A stretch of DNA of 12,851 nt from Deinococcus fonticola (GTDB taxonomy: Bacteria > Deinococcota > Deinococci > Deinococcales > Deinococcaceae): contig NZ_SMMH01000053.1 in assembly GCF_004634215.1 (NCBI RefSeq), positions 1-12,851 of the forward strand. The letters are read 5' to 3'. Below, one piece after another: positions 6,870 through 12,674 of the stretch (within the stretch, counting starts at the first letter, position 1; each line of letters opens with the position of its first letter). Both the position numbers and the translations under genes were made by a program. The notes beneath the pieces were generated by a model. It did no database searches. It was not told where the DNA came from and saw nothing but the letters and a program-made list of their open reading frames with translations.

Positions 6870-7580
6870 TCAGCGCCCAAACAAGCCTTTGGGCTTGTTC
6901 CTCAGTTCTTCCTCGGTGTCGTCCAGTCGGTCTACCGCTTTGGTCACCGTATTCTGCATGGACTTGATTTGCTGGTTCAGGCTGTTCAACACCTGCACGA
7001 TTTGATTTTGCTGCTGTTGAAGTTGTTGCACCTGGGCCGTCAGTGCGTCCACCTGCTCTATCTTCTTGGTCATTTGGTCGGTTGACTCTCTAACCTTCAT
7101 CAGCAACGTGGGGTCATCGTGGGCCATGCTGCTAGAAAGTTCCTGAATAGCGGCGCGTATCTGCGGTGTCGGTTCTTTCAGATAGTGAACCGCGTAGTTC
7201 CACGCGAGGTCATAGTATTTATTGCTCTTTTCCTTGTCCCAGGTTTTTTGCATCAGCAGATTGACCATCTGCCGGGTTGCTCCACTCTCTATGCTCGTTC
7301 TGGCCAGTAGTGAGCGTACCCGGTTGAACTGTTCATTCAGGGCCACCCGGACTTCTTCGCGCAGTGTCTCGCTTTGCTTCTCAAAAGACAGTTTGAGAAT
7401 ATCTGTCGTCATCACCCGACGGTCTTGAAGGCTGTACCGCTCTAGGACATTGGCACAGTACGCTGAGATTTTTACCCCCGCTTCTTTCGCCATGAGCTCC
7501 AGTTCTGCGGCGTGGTGTGGCTCAAGTGTCACCGTCACGCGCACAGGCTTCTGTCGGGGTCTTCCTGCGGTCTTTGTCAT
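6870..7580 (-). CDS. Ribbon-helix-helix/coiled-coil relaxosome accessory protein (MobC-like)
   Basis: A 236-aa protein. Residues about 7-50 (GRPRQKPVRVTVTLEPHHAA, then ELELMAKEAGVKISAYCANVLERY) match the pattern of a ribbon-helix-helix DNA-binding domain, as in MobC/TraJ-type proteins that bind oriT and recruit the relaxase. A central helical part follows (about 60-155). Residues about 163-226 form a strong glutamine-rich coiled coil (VDALTAQVQQLQQQQNQIVQ). It ends in TGA one base before the relaxase ATG, so the two are translationally coupled. The start codon has no Shine-Dalgarno but has TANNNT close upstream. Joining an RHH head to a long coiled coil suggests higher-order assembly on the transfer origin. 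Function is inferred from the fold and the neighbour. Confidence 0.68.
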   Translation of the reverse strand: MTKTAGRPRQKPVRVTVTLEPHHAAELELMAKEAGVKISAYCANVLERYSLQDRRVMTTDILKLSFEKQSETLREEVRVALNEQFNRVRSLLARTSIESGATRQMVNLLMQKTWDKEKSNKYYDLAWNYAVHYLKEPTPQIRAAIQELSSSMAHDDPTLLMKVRESTDQMTKKIEQVDALTAQVQQLQQQQNQIVQVLNSLNQQIKSMQNTVTKAVDRLDDTEEELRNKPKGLFGR

Positions 7581-7585
7581 GCTTG

Positions 7586-7623
7586 AGTTTATGCCATTTT
7601 AGAGTTGCACGAATTAAAAGTAA
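7586..7623 (-). promoter_or_regulatory. Promoter of the mobilization operon, probably leaderless
   Basis: Two overlapping possibilities on the minus strand. One is TTACTT (7623-7618), 16 bp, TAAAAT (7601-7596). The other is a TANNNT-type -10, TAAACT (7591-7586), ending 5 nt before the ATG at 7580. No Shine-Dalgarno lies before the ATG. Either gives no leader or a leader of about 10 nt. Confidence 0.4.
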
Positions 7624-7693
7624 TAGTGCTGGCGGTTTTTCCCCTCAGAAACGATGTTTCTGAGGCAAGATGCACGACAGTGCTAATCTTGCG
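7602..7693. other. Candidate origin of transfer (oriT)
   Basis: The gap directly upstream of the mobilization operon contains a perfect 10-bp-arm inverted repeat CCTCAGAAAC-GAT-GTTTCTGAGG (7643-7665). It is flanked by direct repeats: TGCACGA at 7606-7612 and 7671-7677, and AGTGCT at 7625-7630 and 7679-7684. Some 26 bp to the right, on the plus strand, AATCTTGC (7685-7692) differs by one base from the ATCCTG|C nic core known for RP4-type origins. A nick after G7691 would send the mob genes in last, the usual arrangement. The position next to the relaxase operon is the main support; the nic site is speculative. Confidence 0.5.
7643..7665. repeat. Perfect 23-bp inverted repeat within the candidate oriT
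   Basis: 10-bp arms with a 3-bp spacer (GAT). It has a weak terminator-like context for an upstream minus-strand transcript as well, but no T-run follows on the minus strand (the sequence continues GGGGAAAAACC). Confidence 0.8.
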
Positions 7694-7767
7694 TAATCTC
7701 CAACAGGGGCCAAAGATTCGCCGCTCACTGCCACCACTCTTTTGCTGGGGCGTTTGCATCTGGGGAG

Positions 7768-8205
7768 TTACTCTGTGGGGGCTTGTTGGTCGGTTTTTTG
7801 GGTCGGTTCGGCCTTTTGGGTTCTGGCTTTCCGCTTCTTACGCTTCGGCTGCAACGATTCCATGTATTTCTGAGCCATCTCGTCAAAGCTCACCTGGCCG
7901 CTTGCCAGTTGTTCGGGTGTTACAGCGTGTGGGTGGTACTTCTTCTTCTTGCCCGACAAGTCGGCCAAAGTATCCCGCACCCAGGCGTCAAAGACGGCTT
8001 CGATCAGCAGATTGGGAACTCGCAGCGGCCCACCCTTTCTGGGAATGTCTACCCATTCAAACGTCGGGACAGCCCGCCAGTGTCCTTCTCGAATAGCCCT
8101 CTTGATTCGCATATAGGCCGCGTACTGCTTATCGTCTGGAAACTGGGGCAGAACTTCTTTCAGTTCGGTGTAGTTGGTGAAGGGCTTATAGGGCTGGTTT
8201 TCCAT
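7768..8205 (-). CDS. Unrecognised 145-aa basic protein
   Basis: No family recognised. The N-terminal 80 residues contain a possible small helical domain (NYTELKEVLPQFPDDKQYAAY, MRIKRAIREGHW, VFDAWVRDTLADLSGKK). The C-terminus is strongly basic and low-complexity (KKKKYHPH, PKRKKRKARTQK), typical of nucleic-acid-binding tails. There is no signal peptide. It lies 34 bp downstream of the antitoxin gene in the same direction, so it could be co-transcribed with the HigBA-like pair, and it precedes the candidate oriT and mob genes. The start ATG lacks a Shine-Dalgarno and sits in one arm of a 15-bp palindrome. A role as a DNA-binding accessory in mobilization or as a third toxin-antitoxin component is conceivable; neither is shown. 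Confidence 0.68.
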   Translation of the reverse strand: MENQPYKPFTNYTELKEVLPQFPDDKQYAAYMRIKRAIREGHWRAVPTFEWVDIPRKGGPLRVPNLLIEAVFDAWVRDTLADLSGKKKKYHPHAVTPEQLASGQVSFDEMAQKYMESLQPKRKKRKARTQKAEPTQKTDQQAPTE

Positions 8206-8217
8206 ACTGGAAGTATG
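8203..8217. promoter_or_regulatory. 15-bp palindrome overlapping the start codon of the basic protein
   Basis: CATACT-GGA-AGTATG has perfect 6-bp arms; its left arm contains the complement of the start codon. It could be an operator at the transcription start of a leaderless mRNA, or a hairpin hiding the start codon in a longer mRNA. Confidence 0.35.
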
Positions 8218-8239
8218 TCACCTCGACCTCTCTCCATCC

Positions 8240-8674
8240 TTAGCTTCCGGTATTCAGGGCTGTGCTGATGACTGGGCCGCTCCCATTCTCGGGTTCCAGA
8301 ATTAATCTGGCCCGGTAGCCTGCCGCTGTCGCGTACCGCGCCACGGTCAGCAGTTCCGCGTTCTCGCCTTTTTCGATCTTGACCACCGCCGACGCCTGTA
8401 CCCCCAGCCGTCGCCCCATCTCACGCACGCCCAGGTGCTTCGCGCCCCGCATAGCTCCCAGAGCGGCCCCAATCGTCTTGGCAGTGTGCAGCTCCTCGAT
8501 GTGCCCCTCCAGGCCGTCCACATCCAGCTCTGACACCATCTGCGCGGCGGCGCTGCCCTCGGCAGGTACGGGGACGTCTCCCATCCCGGCCACTTCGTTC
8601 AGTAGTGCCAGCATTTCAGCATCTGGCAAACCGTCTAAGTTCAATTCTCTCTGCCACTCCTGCGCCGTTTTCAT
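8240..8674 (-). CDS. higA: HigA-like antitoxin (Xre-type helix-turn-helix)
   Basis: A 144-aa protein. Residues about 67-125 form an Xre/Cro-type helix-turn-helix (GAALGAMRGAKHLGVREMGR, RLGVQASAVVKIEKGENAEL, TVARYATAAGYRARL), the usual DNA-binding part of HigA-type antitoxins, which neutralise the toxin and repress the operon. The N-terminal 60 residues are acidic and helical and may contact the toxin; this part is longer than in minimal HigA proteins. The ATG overlaps the toxin stop in an ATGA, so the pair is translationally coupled with the toxin first, the order typical of higBA. On a plasmid the pair would stabilise inheritance by killing or arresting plasmid-free cells. Confidence 0.8.
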   Translation of the reverse strand: MKTAQEWQRELNLDGLPDAEMLALLNEVAGMGDVPVPAEGSAAAQMVSELDVDGLEGHIEELHTAKTIGAALGAMRGAKHLGVREMGRRLGVQASAVVKIEKGENAELLTVARYATAAGYRARLILEPENGSGPVISTALNTGS

Positions 8675-9060
8675 TCCTCACCCCCGTTTCCTTCTTCCTG
8701 CCGTTTCGCTGTGTAGTCCCGGTAAGCCCGCAAGGCTTCCATCAGCAAGTGACGGCTGGCCTCGTCGTCGTCCTTGACCTCAGCCCCACACAGCACCGGA
8801 ACCCCATCCACCCGCCAGAAGAAGTACACCCGCGCCCCACCCTTCTCGCCACCCCGTGAACGGGTTTTCAATTCCCAGAGGGGCAACCCCTTGAGAGGGA
8901 GGGCATAGCGAGAATCCCGGCCCGATGCTTTCAGGTCGCGCACCATCCGGATGATGGCCGTGACGGCGGCCCGCTGACCTGCCGCTCGCATGGCCAGCAG
9001 GTCGCGCACCACCAGGGACTGTGTCCCATCGGGTGTGTTGACCTGCAACACTCGCGGCAT
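8671..9060 (-). CDS. higB: HigB/RelE-superfamily toxin
   Basis: A 129-aa basic protein of the RelE/HigB/Gp49 type, expected to cleave mRNA on the ribosome. The hallmark core is at about 54-82: LPLKGLPLWELKTRSRGG, then ARVYFFWRVDG, followed by the hydrophobic strand VPVLCGAEVKDD and a C-terminal helix ending in a charged tail. Basic residues in the ELKTRSR segment are in the place of the family's active-site positives. The length is slightly above the family usual because of about 45 extra N-terminal residues (PRVLQVNTPDGTQSLVVRDL). The start ATG has no Shine-Dalgarno but a -10 element 6 nt upstream, so the mRNA is probably leaderless. It overlaps the antitoxin gene by 4 nt. Confidence 0.8.
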   Translation of the reverse strand: MPRVLQVNTPDGTQSLVVRDLLAMRAAGQRAAVTAIIRMVRDLKASGRDSRYALPLKGLPLWELKTRSRGGEKGGARVYFFWRVDGVPVLCGAEVKDDDEASRHLLMEALRAYRDYTAKRQEEGNGGEE

Positions 9061-9095
9061 GTGTTCACTTTAAGGTAAACACACCAGGTGAGCAA
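9061..9095 (-). promoter_or_regulatory. Toxin-antitoxin promoter with overlapping palindromic operator
   Basis: A 22-bp near-perfect palindrome (9061-9082, 9 of 11 pairs match; outer arms GTGTT/AACAC) abuts the toxin ATG. It contains the -10 element TAAAGT (9072-9067 on the minus strand). A weak -35, TTGCTC (9095-9090), is 17 bp away. A dimer bound here would block transcription, the expected autorepression site for the HigA-like protein. Confidence 0.6.
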
Positions 9096-9132
9096 CCTGG
9101 CCTGAACTTCAGCCCCTGGCTTTTGTCTGCAC

Positions 9133-9219
9133 TTACAGGTCGGCGGCCTCCTGGATCGTGAGTTCCTGTTCGGCAGACAGGATGGTGAGCGCCTGCCCGG
9201 TGCCGAGTTGCTCCAGCAG
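9133..9219 (-). pseudogene. Remnant of an excisionase-type (HTH_17) antitoxin
   Basis: Between the CAP gene and the toxin-antitoxin pair, 28 minus-strand codons before a TAA read LLEQLGTGQALTILSAEQEL followed by TIQEAADL. This resembles the segment leading into the helix-turn-helix of antitoxins that pair with PIN-domain toxins (LTTQEAADLLNVSRP in intact copies). An in-frame TGA lies directly before it (9222-9220) and the frame stops exactly where the helix-turn-helix should continue. No start codon or toxin partner remains. I read it as debris from a lost toxin-antitoxin locus; the call rests on recognition of a short motif. Confidence 0.5.
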
Positions 9220-9227
9220 TCACGACA

Positions 9228-10043
9228 TCAACGGGACCGCCCGAAGACCTGCACCCAGTAAGTCGCAAAGATGGTCTTCTCAGTGCCATTGCCTACCGCA
9301 CCTCCAAAATGAGTCCAGTGCGAGTCCATCATGTTCTTGCAATGCTCGGGACTGGTCAGCAGTTGCTTGACGGCTTCCTGGGCCGTCAAAGGGCCATAGG
9401 CGATGTTTTCTCCTGCCGTGCCGACGAAGCCGAACTGCTCGGCACGCTGCTGCGCCCTGGTGTGATCGGTGGGGTTTACGTGTCCCCTGAAATCCAGGGT
9501 GATCATGTCCCGTACATGTCTGGCCGCCGCTGATTCCAACCTGGTGTCCCATTTCAGCGGCGGCACCGCATTCATGAGCACGCCGCCACATTTCTGTCCC
9601 TGAAAGCGGGCCTTGTTGGTGGCCGCCAGGAAGTCTTCCTGCCAGCGCCGGGAGAGATCGACCCAGGCGGGACGGGCAAAGACGATGGCGGCTTTGATCC
9701 CGTCGGTGGCCAGGCCATATTCGGTGAACTCCTGAAAGGAGCCGCAGCGCTCCAGCAGGCTGCGCCCGATCCACTGCTGGTCACCGTTGTAGGTGACGCG
9801 CACGCCGTTGGCCGTCTTTGCCCGATAGTGTTGCCTGGCCAGGGCGTCCTGGGTCGAGTACCCCTTCAGCTGGTCAAGGGCGGCCTGGTTGAGTGGCCCG
9901 CTCAGGGTCAGCCTGACGCCGCATTTCCCGAAGGCCGCCTGAACCGTGCGGTCGAGCTTGTCGGCGGCAGACACCTGGGCATGGGCCACAGGTAAGGAAG
10001 TAAGGGTCAGGAGAAGCGTGATCCGCCGCGCGTGAGATGGCAT
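9228..10043 (-). CDS. Secreted CAP-domain (SCP/PR-1) protein
   Basis: A 271-aa exported protein. I start it at ATG 10043 because this gives a signal peptide, MPSHARRITLLLTLTSLPVA ending AHA, cleaved near residue 22; the longer open frame upstream has no sense as a protein and overlaps the divergent phosphoesterase gene. Residues about 23-130 are an unrecognised N-terminal part. Residues about 136-268 form a CAP domain: ATNKARFQGQKCGG, the central ARHVRDMITLDFRGHVNP, GENIAYG, SPEHCKNMMD and ATYWVQVFG, with the usual His/Glu cavity residues. Four cysteines in the mature protein (about 41, 100, 152, 235) could form disulfides. Bacterial CAP proteins act outside the cell, but their activity is poorly defined. 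No clear ribosome site precedes the ATG. Confidence 0.82.
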   Translation of the reverse strand: MPSHARRITLLLTLTSLPVAHAQVSAADKLDRTVQAAFGKCGVRLTLSGPLNQAALDQLKGYSTQDALARQHYRAKTANGVRVTYNGDQQWIGRSLLERCGSFQEFTEYGLATDGIKAAIVFARPAWVDLSRRWQEDFLAATNKARFQGQKCGGVLMNAVPPLKWDTRLESAAARHVRDMITLDFRGHVNPTDHTRAQQRAEQFGFVGTAGENIAYGPLTAQEAVKQLLTSPEHCKNMMDSHWTHFGGAVGNGTEKTIFATYWVQVFGRSR

Positions 10044-10172
10044 GACTTCTGACGATAAATCTTGTTCCTCTCCAGTGCCTTGCACTTTCCCGCACCTGGA
10101 AGCTGGGTAAGCTGTGATTGGGCTGGGAGCAGCAGTCTGTCGGCGATTTCCCTGGTGGGTGAGGAGAAGCTG

Positions 10173-10964
10173 GTGAGAAACGAAAAGGCAGGGGAATACC
10201 TGTTCATTCCAGATATCCACGGGCACCTGTCGCGCCTTCAGGCGGCCCTCGCGGTGGCCCGGCGCTTTCCGGAAGCGCACCTGATCTTCCTGGGAGACCT
10301 GATCGACGACAGTCCACGCCGCCGCACCGCCCGCAGGGACTACCGGGAAAGAGGCGTGGCCGATGATTCCAGAGAAGTTCTCCGACAGGTGCGGGAACTC
10401 CATCAACAGGGAAGGGCTTCCGTGCTGCTGGGAAATCACGAAGTGTTGGCCTGTAACACCATCCTCGATGGTGACTGGGGCATGCAGGAGATCTGGTGGA
10501 GGAACGGGGGCCGGGAGACCGCCGCAAGTTACGGCTGGCGGTGCCATGGGGAAGCGGGTGTTCTCGCGGAGGATCTTCAGTGGCTCCGGGAACACGGCCG
10601 GCTCTGGTTGGAGGTCGGCCCGGAGGGAAGAAAAGTGCTAGCCGCCCATGCCACCCGACCAGCACCAGGCCGGGTCGCCACAGGACTTGACCGCCCTGAA
10701 CATCTGCTGCCTGCCGACGAATTCGATCCGGTGGTCTGGTATCCACTGGGAGAAGACCAGCAGCCACCCTTCCTGCACGCCTTGCCGACTGGATTCCAGG
10801 CCAGCGTGCACGGGCACATGGAAGCCGCGAAGGTCAGGGAACTTCCAGGGCCGGATCGTCTCCCGGCCATTCAACTCGATCTGCACCCTGGTCGGGGGAA
10901 AGTGGCGGTGCTGCACCTCTCCCCTGCTGGCGAACGCCAGGTGATCCTCCAGGGCATCAGTTAA
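10173..10964 (+). CDS. Calcineurin-like metallophosphoesterase
   Basis: A 263-aa cytoplasmic protein with the full metallophosphoesterase motif set: PDIHGHL (Asp14, His16), GDLIDD (Asp42), GNHE (Asn88, His89), AAHATRP (His159) and VHGHME (His213, His215). These residues bind the two catalytic metals. The order and the GDLIDD/GNHE form resemble the PPP group (protein phosphatases and diadenosine tetraphosphatases, e.g. PrpE-like), so the substrate may be a phosphoprotein or a dinucleotide. I chose GTG 10173 because GAGGAG stands 6 nt upstream and the protein then begins just before the first catalytic strand; the open frame extends 37 codons further with no support. It is divergent from the CAP gene with 129 bp between them. 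Confidence 0.85.
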   Translation: MRNEKAGEYLFIPDIHGHLSRLQAALAVARRFPEAHLIFLGDLIDDSPRRRTARRDYRERGVADDSREVLRQVRELHQQGRASVLLGNHEVLACNTILDGDWGMQEIWWRNGGRETAASYGWRCHGEAGVLAEDLQWLREHGRLWLEVGPEGRKVLAAHATRPAPGRVATGLDRPEHLLPADEFDPVVWYPLGEDQQPPFLHALPTGFQASVHGHMEAAKVRELPGPDRLPAIQLDLHPGRGKVAVLHLSPAGERQVILQGIS

Positions 10965-10968
10965 GCCA

Positions 10969-10989
10969 GCCACCCGCTGGCCGGGTGGC
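10969..10989 (+). terminator. Stem-loop after the phosphoesterase gene
   Basis: GCCACCCG (10969-10976) pairs with CGGGTGGC (10982-10989) around CTGGC, starting 5 nt after the stop codon. There is no T-run, so intrinsic termination is uncertain. Confidence 0.45.
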
Positions 10990-11255
10990 GTGGCCCTGGT
11001 CGCAGCAAGGTGGCCGGGTGGTGGCCGCGCCTGCGGGGGGCGCGGCACGGGGCAGAGCAGGCTGAACAAGGTTGCCGCCCGACTGTCCCCCGCCCGCGCC
11101 CGCGCTCCCTGACATTCCACTGGACGCTGATGCCCCGTCAAGGACGGCCCTGCGGCCTGAGCATCGCCCGATGCTTTTCTGGGCGTCACGCGGCTCGCCG
11201 CAGGCGGTCAACCTGGCCCCTCCAGGCAGCAAGAAAGTCTGGCCCCCAGGGCGCC
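10990..11255. other. GC-rich non-coding stretch before the partition locus
   Basis: No convincing gene on either strand; the open frames have arginine/glycine/alanine-rich, low-complexity translations. A terminator-like hairpin lies at 11160-11178. Otherwise I see nothing structured until the repeat clusters begin at 11256. Confidence 0.5.
11160..11178 (+). terminator. Small terminator-like hairpin with T-run
   Basis: AGCATC (11160-11165) pairs with GATGCT (11170-11175) around GCCC, followed by TTTT. The short stem makes it a weak candidate. It would shield the parA promoter region from upstream read-through. Confidence 0.35.
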
Positions 11256-11282
11256 TTTGTAGCAAAGTAGGAATGTAGCGAT
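11256..11282. repeat. First cluster of 8-bp phased repeats (putative partition centromere)
   Basis: Three adjacent 8-bp units, GTAGCAAA, GTAGGAAT and GTAGCGAT (11259-11282), preceded by TTT; a fourth, degenerate unit ACGGCATT follows. The 15-mer TTTGTAGCAAAGTAG (11256-11270) recurs exactly at 11355-11369, 99 bp downstream. Likely a binding site of the small protein encoded after parA. Confidence 0.6.
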
Positions 11283-11349
11283 ACGGCATTGTGTACGCCC
11301 GCCCTGCCGCCGCGCTGCCCTTGAATGCCACCTTATGTCAGAATCTTTT

Positions 11350-11397
11350 GTAGGTTTGTAGCAAAGTAGAAATGTAGGAATACAGGAATACAGCAAA
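11350..11397. repeat. Second cluster of 8-bp phased repeats (putative centromere and operator)
   Basis: Six adjacent 8-bp units: GTAGGTTT, GTAGCAAA, GTAGAAAT, GTAGGAAT, ACAGGAAT, ACAGCAAA. The consensus is about RYAGNAAT. The cluster ends 10 bp before the parA -10 element and covers the -35 position, so a bound protein would control parA as well as mark the plasmid for segregation, as for other type Ib partition loci. Confidence 0.65.
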
Positions 11398-11406
11398 GAA
11401 GACCGG

Positions 11407-11412
11407 TAGACT
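11407..11412 (+). promoter_or_regulatory. -10 element of a leaderless parA promoter
   Basis: TAGACT fits TANNNT and ends 7 nt before the ATG at 11420, so transcription would begin at or near the A of the start codon. No -35 is visible; its place is taken by the 8-bp repeats. Confidence 0.45.
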
Positions 11413-11419
11413 GGTGAGG

Positions 11420-12022
11420 ATGAAGCCCCGCATTGCGATCATGTCGCGCAAGGGTGGCGTGGGGAAAACCTCCACCGCCATTCACTTCGCGGCCCACCTG
11501 GCCTATCAGGGCCAGCACACCCTCTTGATCGATGGCGATGACCGGGGATACGCGACGACCTGGGCCCGGCAGGGCGGCATGCCCTTCGAGGTGGATGGAG
11601 TGGGCGGCCTGATGCGGGTGGGGGAATACGACGCGGTGGTGATTGACTCGCAGGCCGACCCCAGTGAAGCCGAGATCACGACTCTGGGCCGCAACGTCTC
11701 GCAGATCGTGCTTCCCGCCGTGCCGGAAGCGCAGGCGGTCAGTGGCCTGGCCCAGACGGTGGGTGTCCTTGACCGGGCGGGGGTGCCCCGGGAGCGGCTG
11801 GCGGTGCTGCTGACCATGGATACGCGGGTCGGCACCGCCACCAGGGAAGCGAGGGAAGCCCTGGAAGGGCTGGGCTTGCGTGTCCTGGGGCAGACCATCC
11901 GGGATACCGTGGCGTTCCGCCACGCCAGCGGTCAGGGTGTGCTGGTGCACCGGGTGGGGAACACGGCTGGCAAGATGGCCTGGCTGGATTACGAGACGGC
12001 GCTCAGGGAGCTGCTGGCATGA
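11420..12022 (+). CDS. parA: ParA-type partition ATPase
   Basis: A 200-aa ATPase of the ParA/MinD group that moves plasmid copies apart on the nucleoid. The deviant Walker A box is at about 9-18 (SRKGGVGKTS, signature Lys11 and Lys16); the A' Asp is in LLIDGDD, and the Walker B Asp in DAVVIDSQAD. Its length and the absence of an N-terminal DNA-binding domain fit the short type Ib ParA, in which the partner protein rather than ParA represses the operon. I use ATG 11420, which is 7 nt after a TANNNT -10; GTG 11414 in frame is the alternative. It overlaps the next gene by 4 nt (ATGA). Compared with classic ParA the central region after DGDD is short. Confidence 0.9.
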   Translation: MKPRIAIMSRKGGVGKTSTAIHFAAHLAYQGQHTLLIDGDDRGYATTWARQGGMPFEVDGVGGLMRVGEYDAVVIDSQADPSEAEITTLGRNVSQIVLPAVPEAQAVSGLAQTVGVLDRAGVPRERLAVLLTMDTRVGTATREAREALEGLGLRVLGQTIRDTVAFRHASGQGVLVHRVGNTAGKMAWLDYETALRELLA

Positions 12023-12330
12023 CCAACAAGTTTGCTGCGCTGGCCGCGCAGGGCCTCGATGACAGCCGTCAAGAAAAAGAAGAGACCCCGCAGCAGGGGA
12101 GGGGAGAGGAACTGGCCGCGCCTGGTGGGCCATCGCGCATGCTGGGGGGGAGGGTGCCGGACAGTCTCTTCAAAGAATTTCAGTACGCGAAAATGGCCGC
12201 CGAGACGGCCACCGGGATTCGCCGGGTCACCACTGAGGACGCTGTAGCGGCGTTCGTGCGGATGCTGCGAGATCCGCAGATGGTCGAGCGCTGGCACGAG
12301 GAACTGCTGGAAGTCAGGAAAAACCGGTAG
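12019..12330 (+). CDS. Small ParB-like centromere-binding protein (ribbon-helix-helix type)
   Basis: A 103-aa partner of ParA, coupled to it by an ATGA overlap. Residues 1-40 are polar and probably disordered, as in ParG/omega-type proteins, where the tail stimulates the ParA ATPase. Residues about 42-95 (GGRVPDSLFKEFQYAKMAAE, VTTEDAVAAFVRMLRDPQ) fit a ribbon-helix-helix: a strand around GGRVPDS followed by two helices. It has no ParB nuclease-like/HTH domain, so it is not a classic large ParB. The position after a short ParA, with a repeat array upstream, supports a role in binding the 8-bp repeats. The fold is an inference from the pattern. Confidence 0.65.
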   Translation: MTNKFAALAAQGLDDSRQEKEETPQQGRGEELAAPGGPSRMLGGRVPDSLFKEFQYAKMAAETATGIRRVTTEDAVAAFVRMLRDPQMVERWHEELLEVRKNR

Positions 12331-12338
12331 CGGTATCC

Positions 12339-12608
12339 TTACACCAGCCACTCGTAGGCGATGAGCACGATGTCGGCCACCTGCAAGACTTGCGGCGTGA
12401 CCTGAGCCTCTGGCAGATCCAGCAGCAGGCTACCGTCCACCAGGAAGGCCTCCAGGGCTGCTGCGCTGTCCTCCGTGCGCACGCGCCCCAGGTCAGTCAC
12501 GATGGCTTTCAGGATGGGGTCACGCTCGAACCCGCTGAGTGACCGGTTTTCGATGCTGTGGAGCAGTCTGGCATGCTGCTCGGCGTCTAGCACCGCACGG
12601 ACGTGCAT
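12339..12608 (-). CDS. Unrecognised small helical protein, possibly 5'-affected by an IS
   Basis: An 89-aa protein with no family recognised. It looks all-helical: VLDAEQHARLLHSIENR, FERDPILKAIVTDLGRV, DSAAALEAFLVDGSLLLDLP and VLQVADIVLIAYEWLV. There is no signal peptide. It converges on the partition genes with only 8 bp between stop codons. The ATG at 12608 has no ribosome site at normal spacing, and the IS6-like terminus lies 24 bp upstream. The frame stays open from the ATG through the IS boundary, so the original start or promoter may have been displaced by the insertion. Whether the gene is still expressed is uncertain. Confidence 0.55.
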   Translation of the reverse strand: MHVRAVLDAEQHARLLHSIENRSLSGFERDPILKAIVTDLGRVRTEDSAAALEAFLVDGSLLLDLPEAQVTPQVLQVADIVLIAYEWLV

Positions 12609-12674
12609 ATCTGAGAGCCAATTCCCCAGTGGGTTCTGGCAACTTAACTTCGCCGAGGTAAAACGACCCGAAGT

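Noticed and set aside
10044..10595. N-terminal extension of the CAP frame by 184 codons
   Set aside because: No domain, overlaps the well-supported phosphoesterase gene on the other strand, and would bury a clear signal peptide.
10957..11331. Minus-strand open frame of 124 aa between the phosphoesterase and parA
   Set aside because: Low-complexity Ala/Gly/Arg translation, crosses the hairpins and the first repeat cluster, no ribosome site.
11333..11340. TTATGTCA, identical to the left half of the Deinococcus radiation/desiccation response motif
   Set aside because: The right half is absent (GAATCTTTT follows), so there is no palindromic operator.
11256..11397. CRISPR-like array
   Set aside because: The 8-bp units are contiguous without spacers and too short; there are no cas genes. 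The partition context explains them better.
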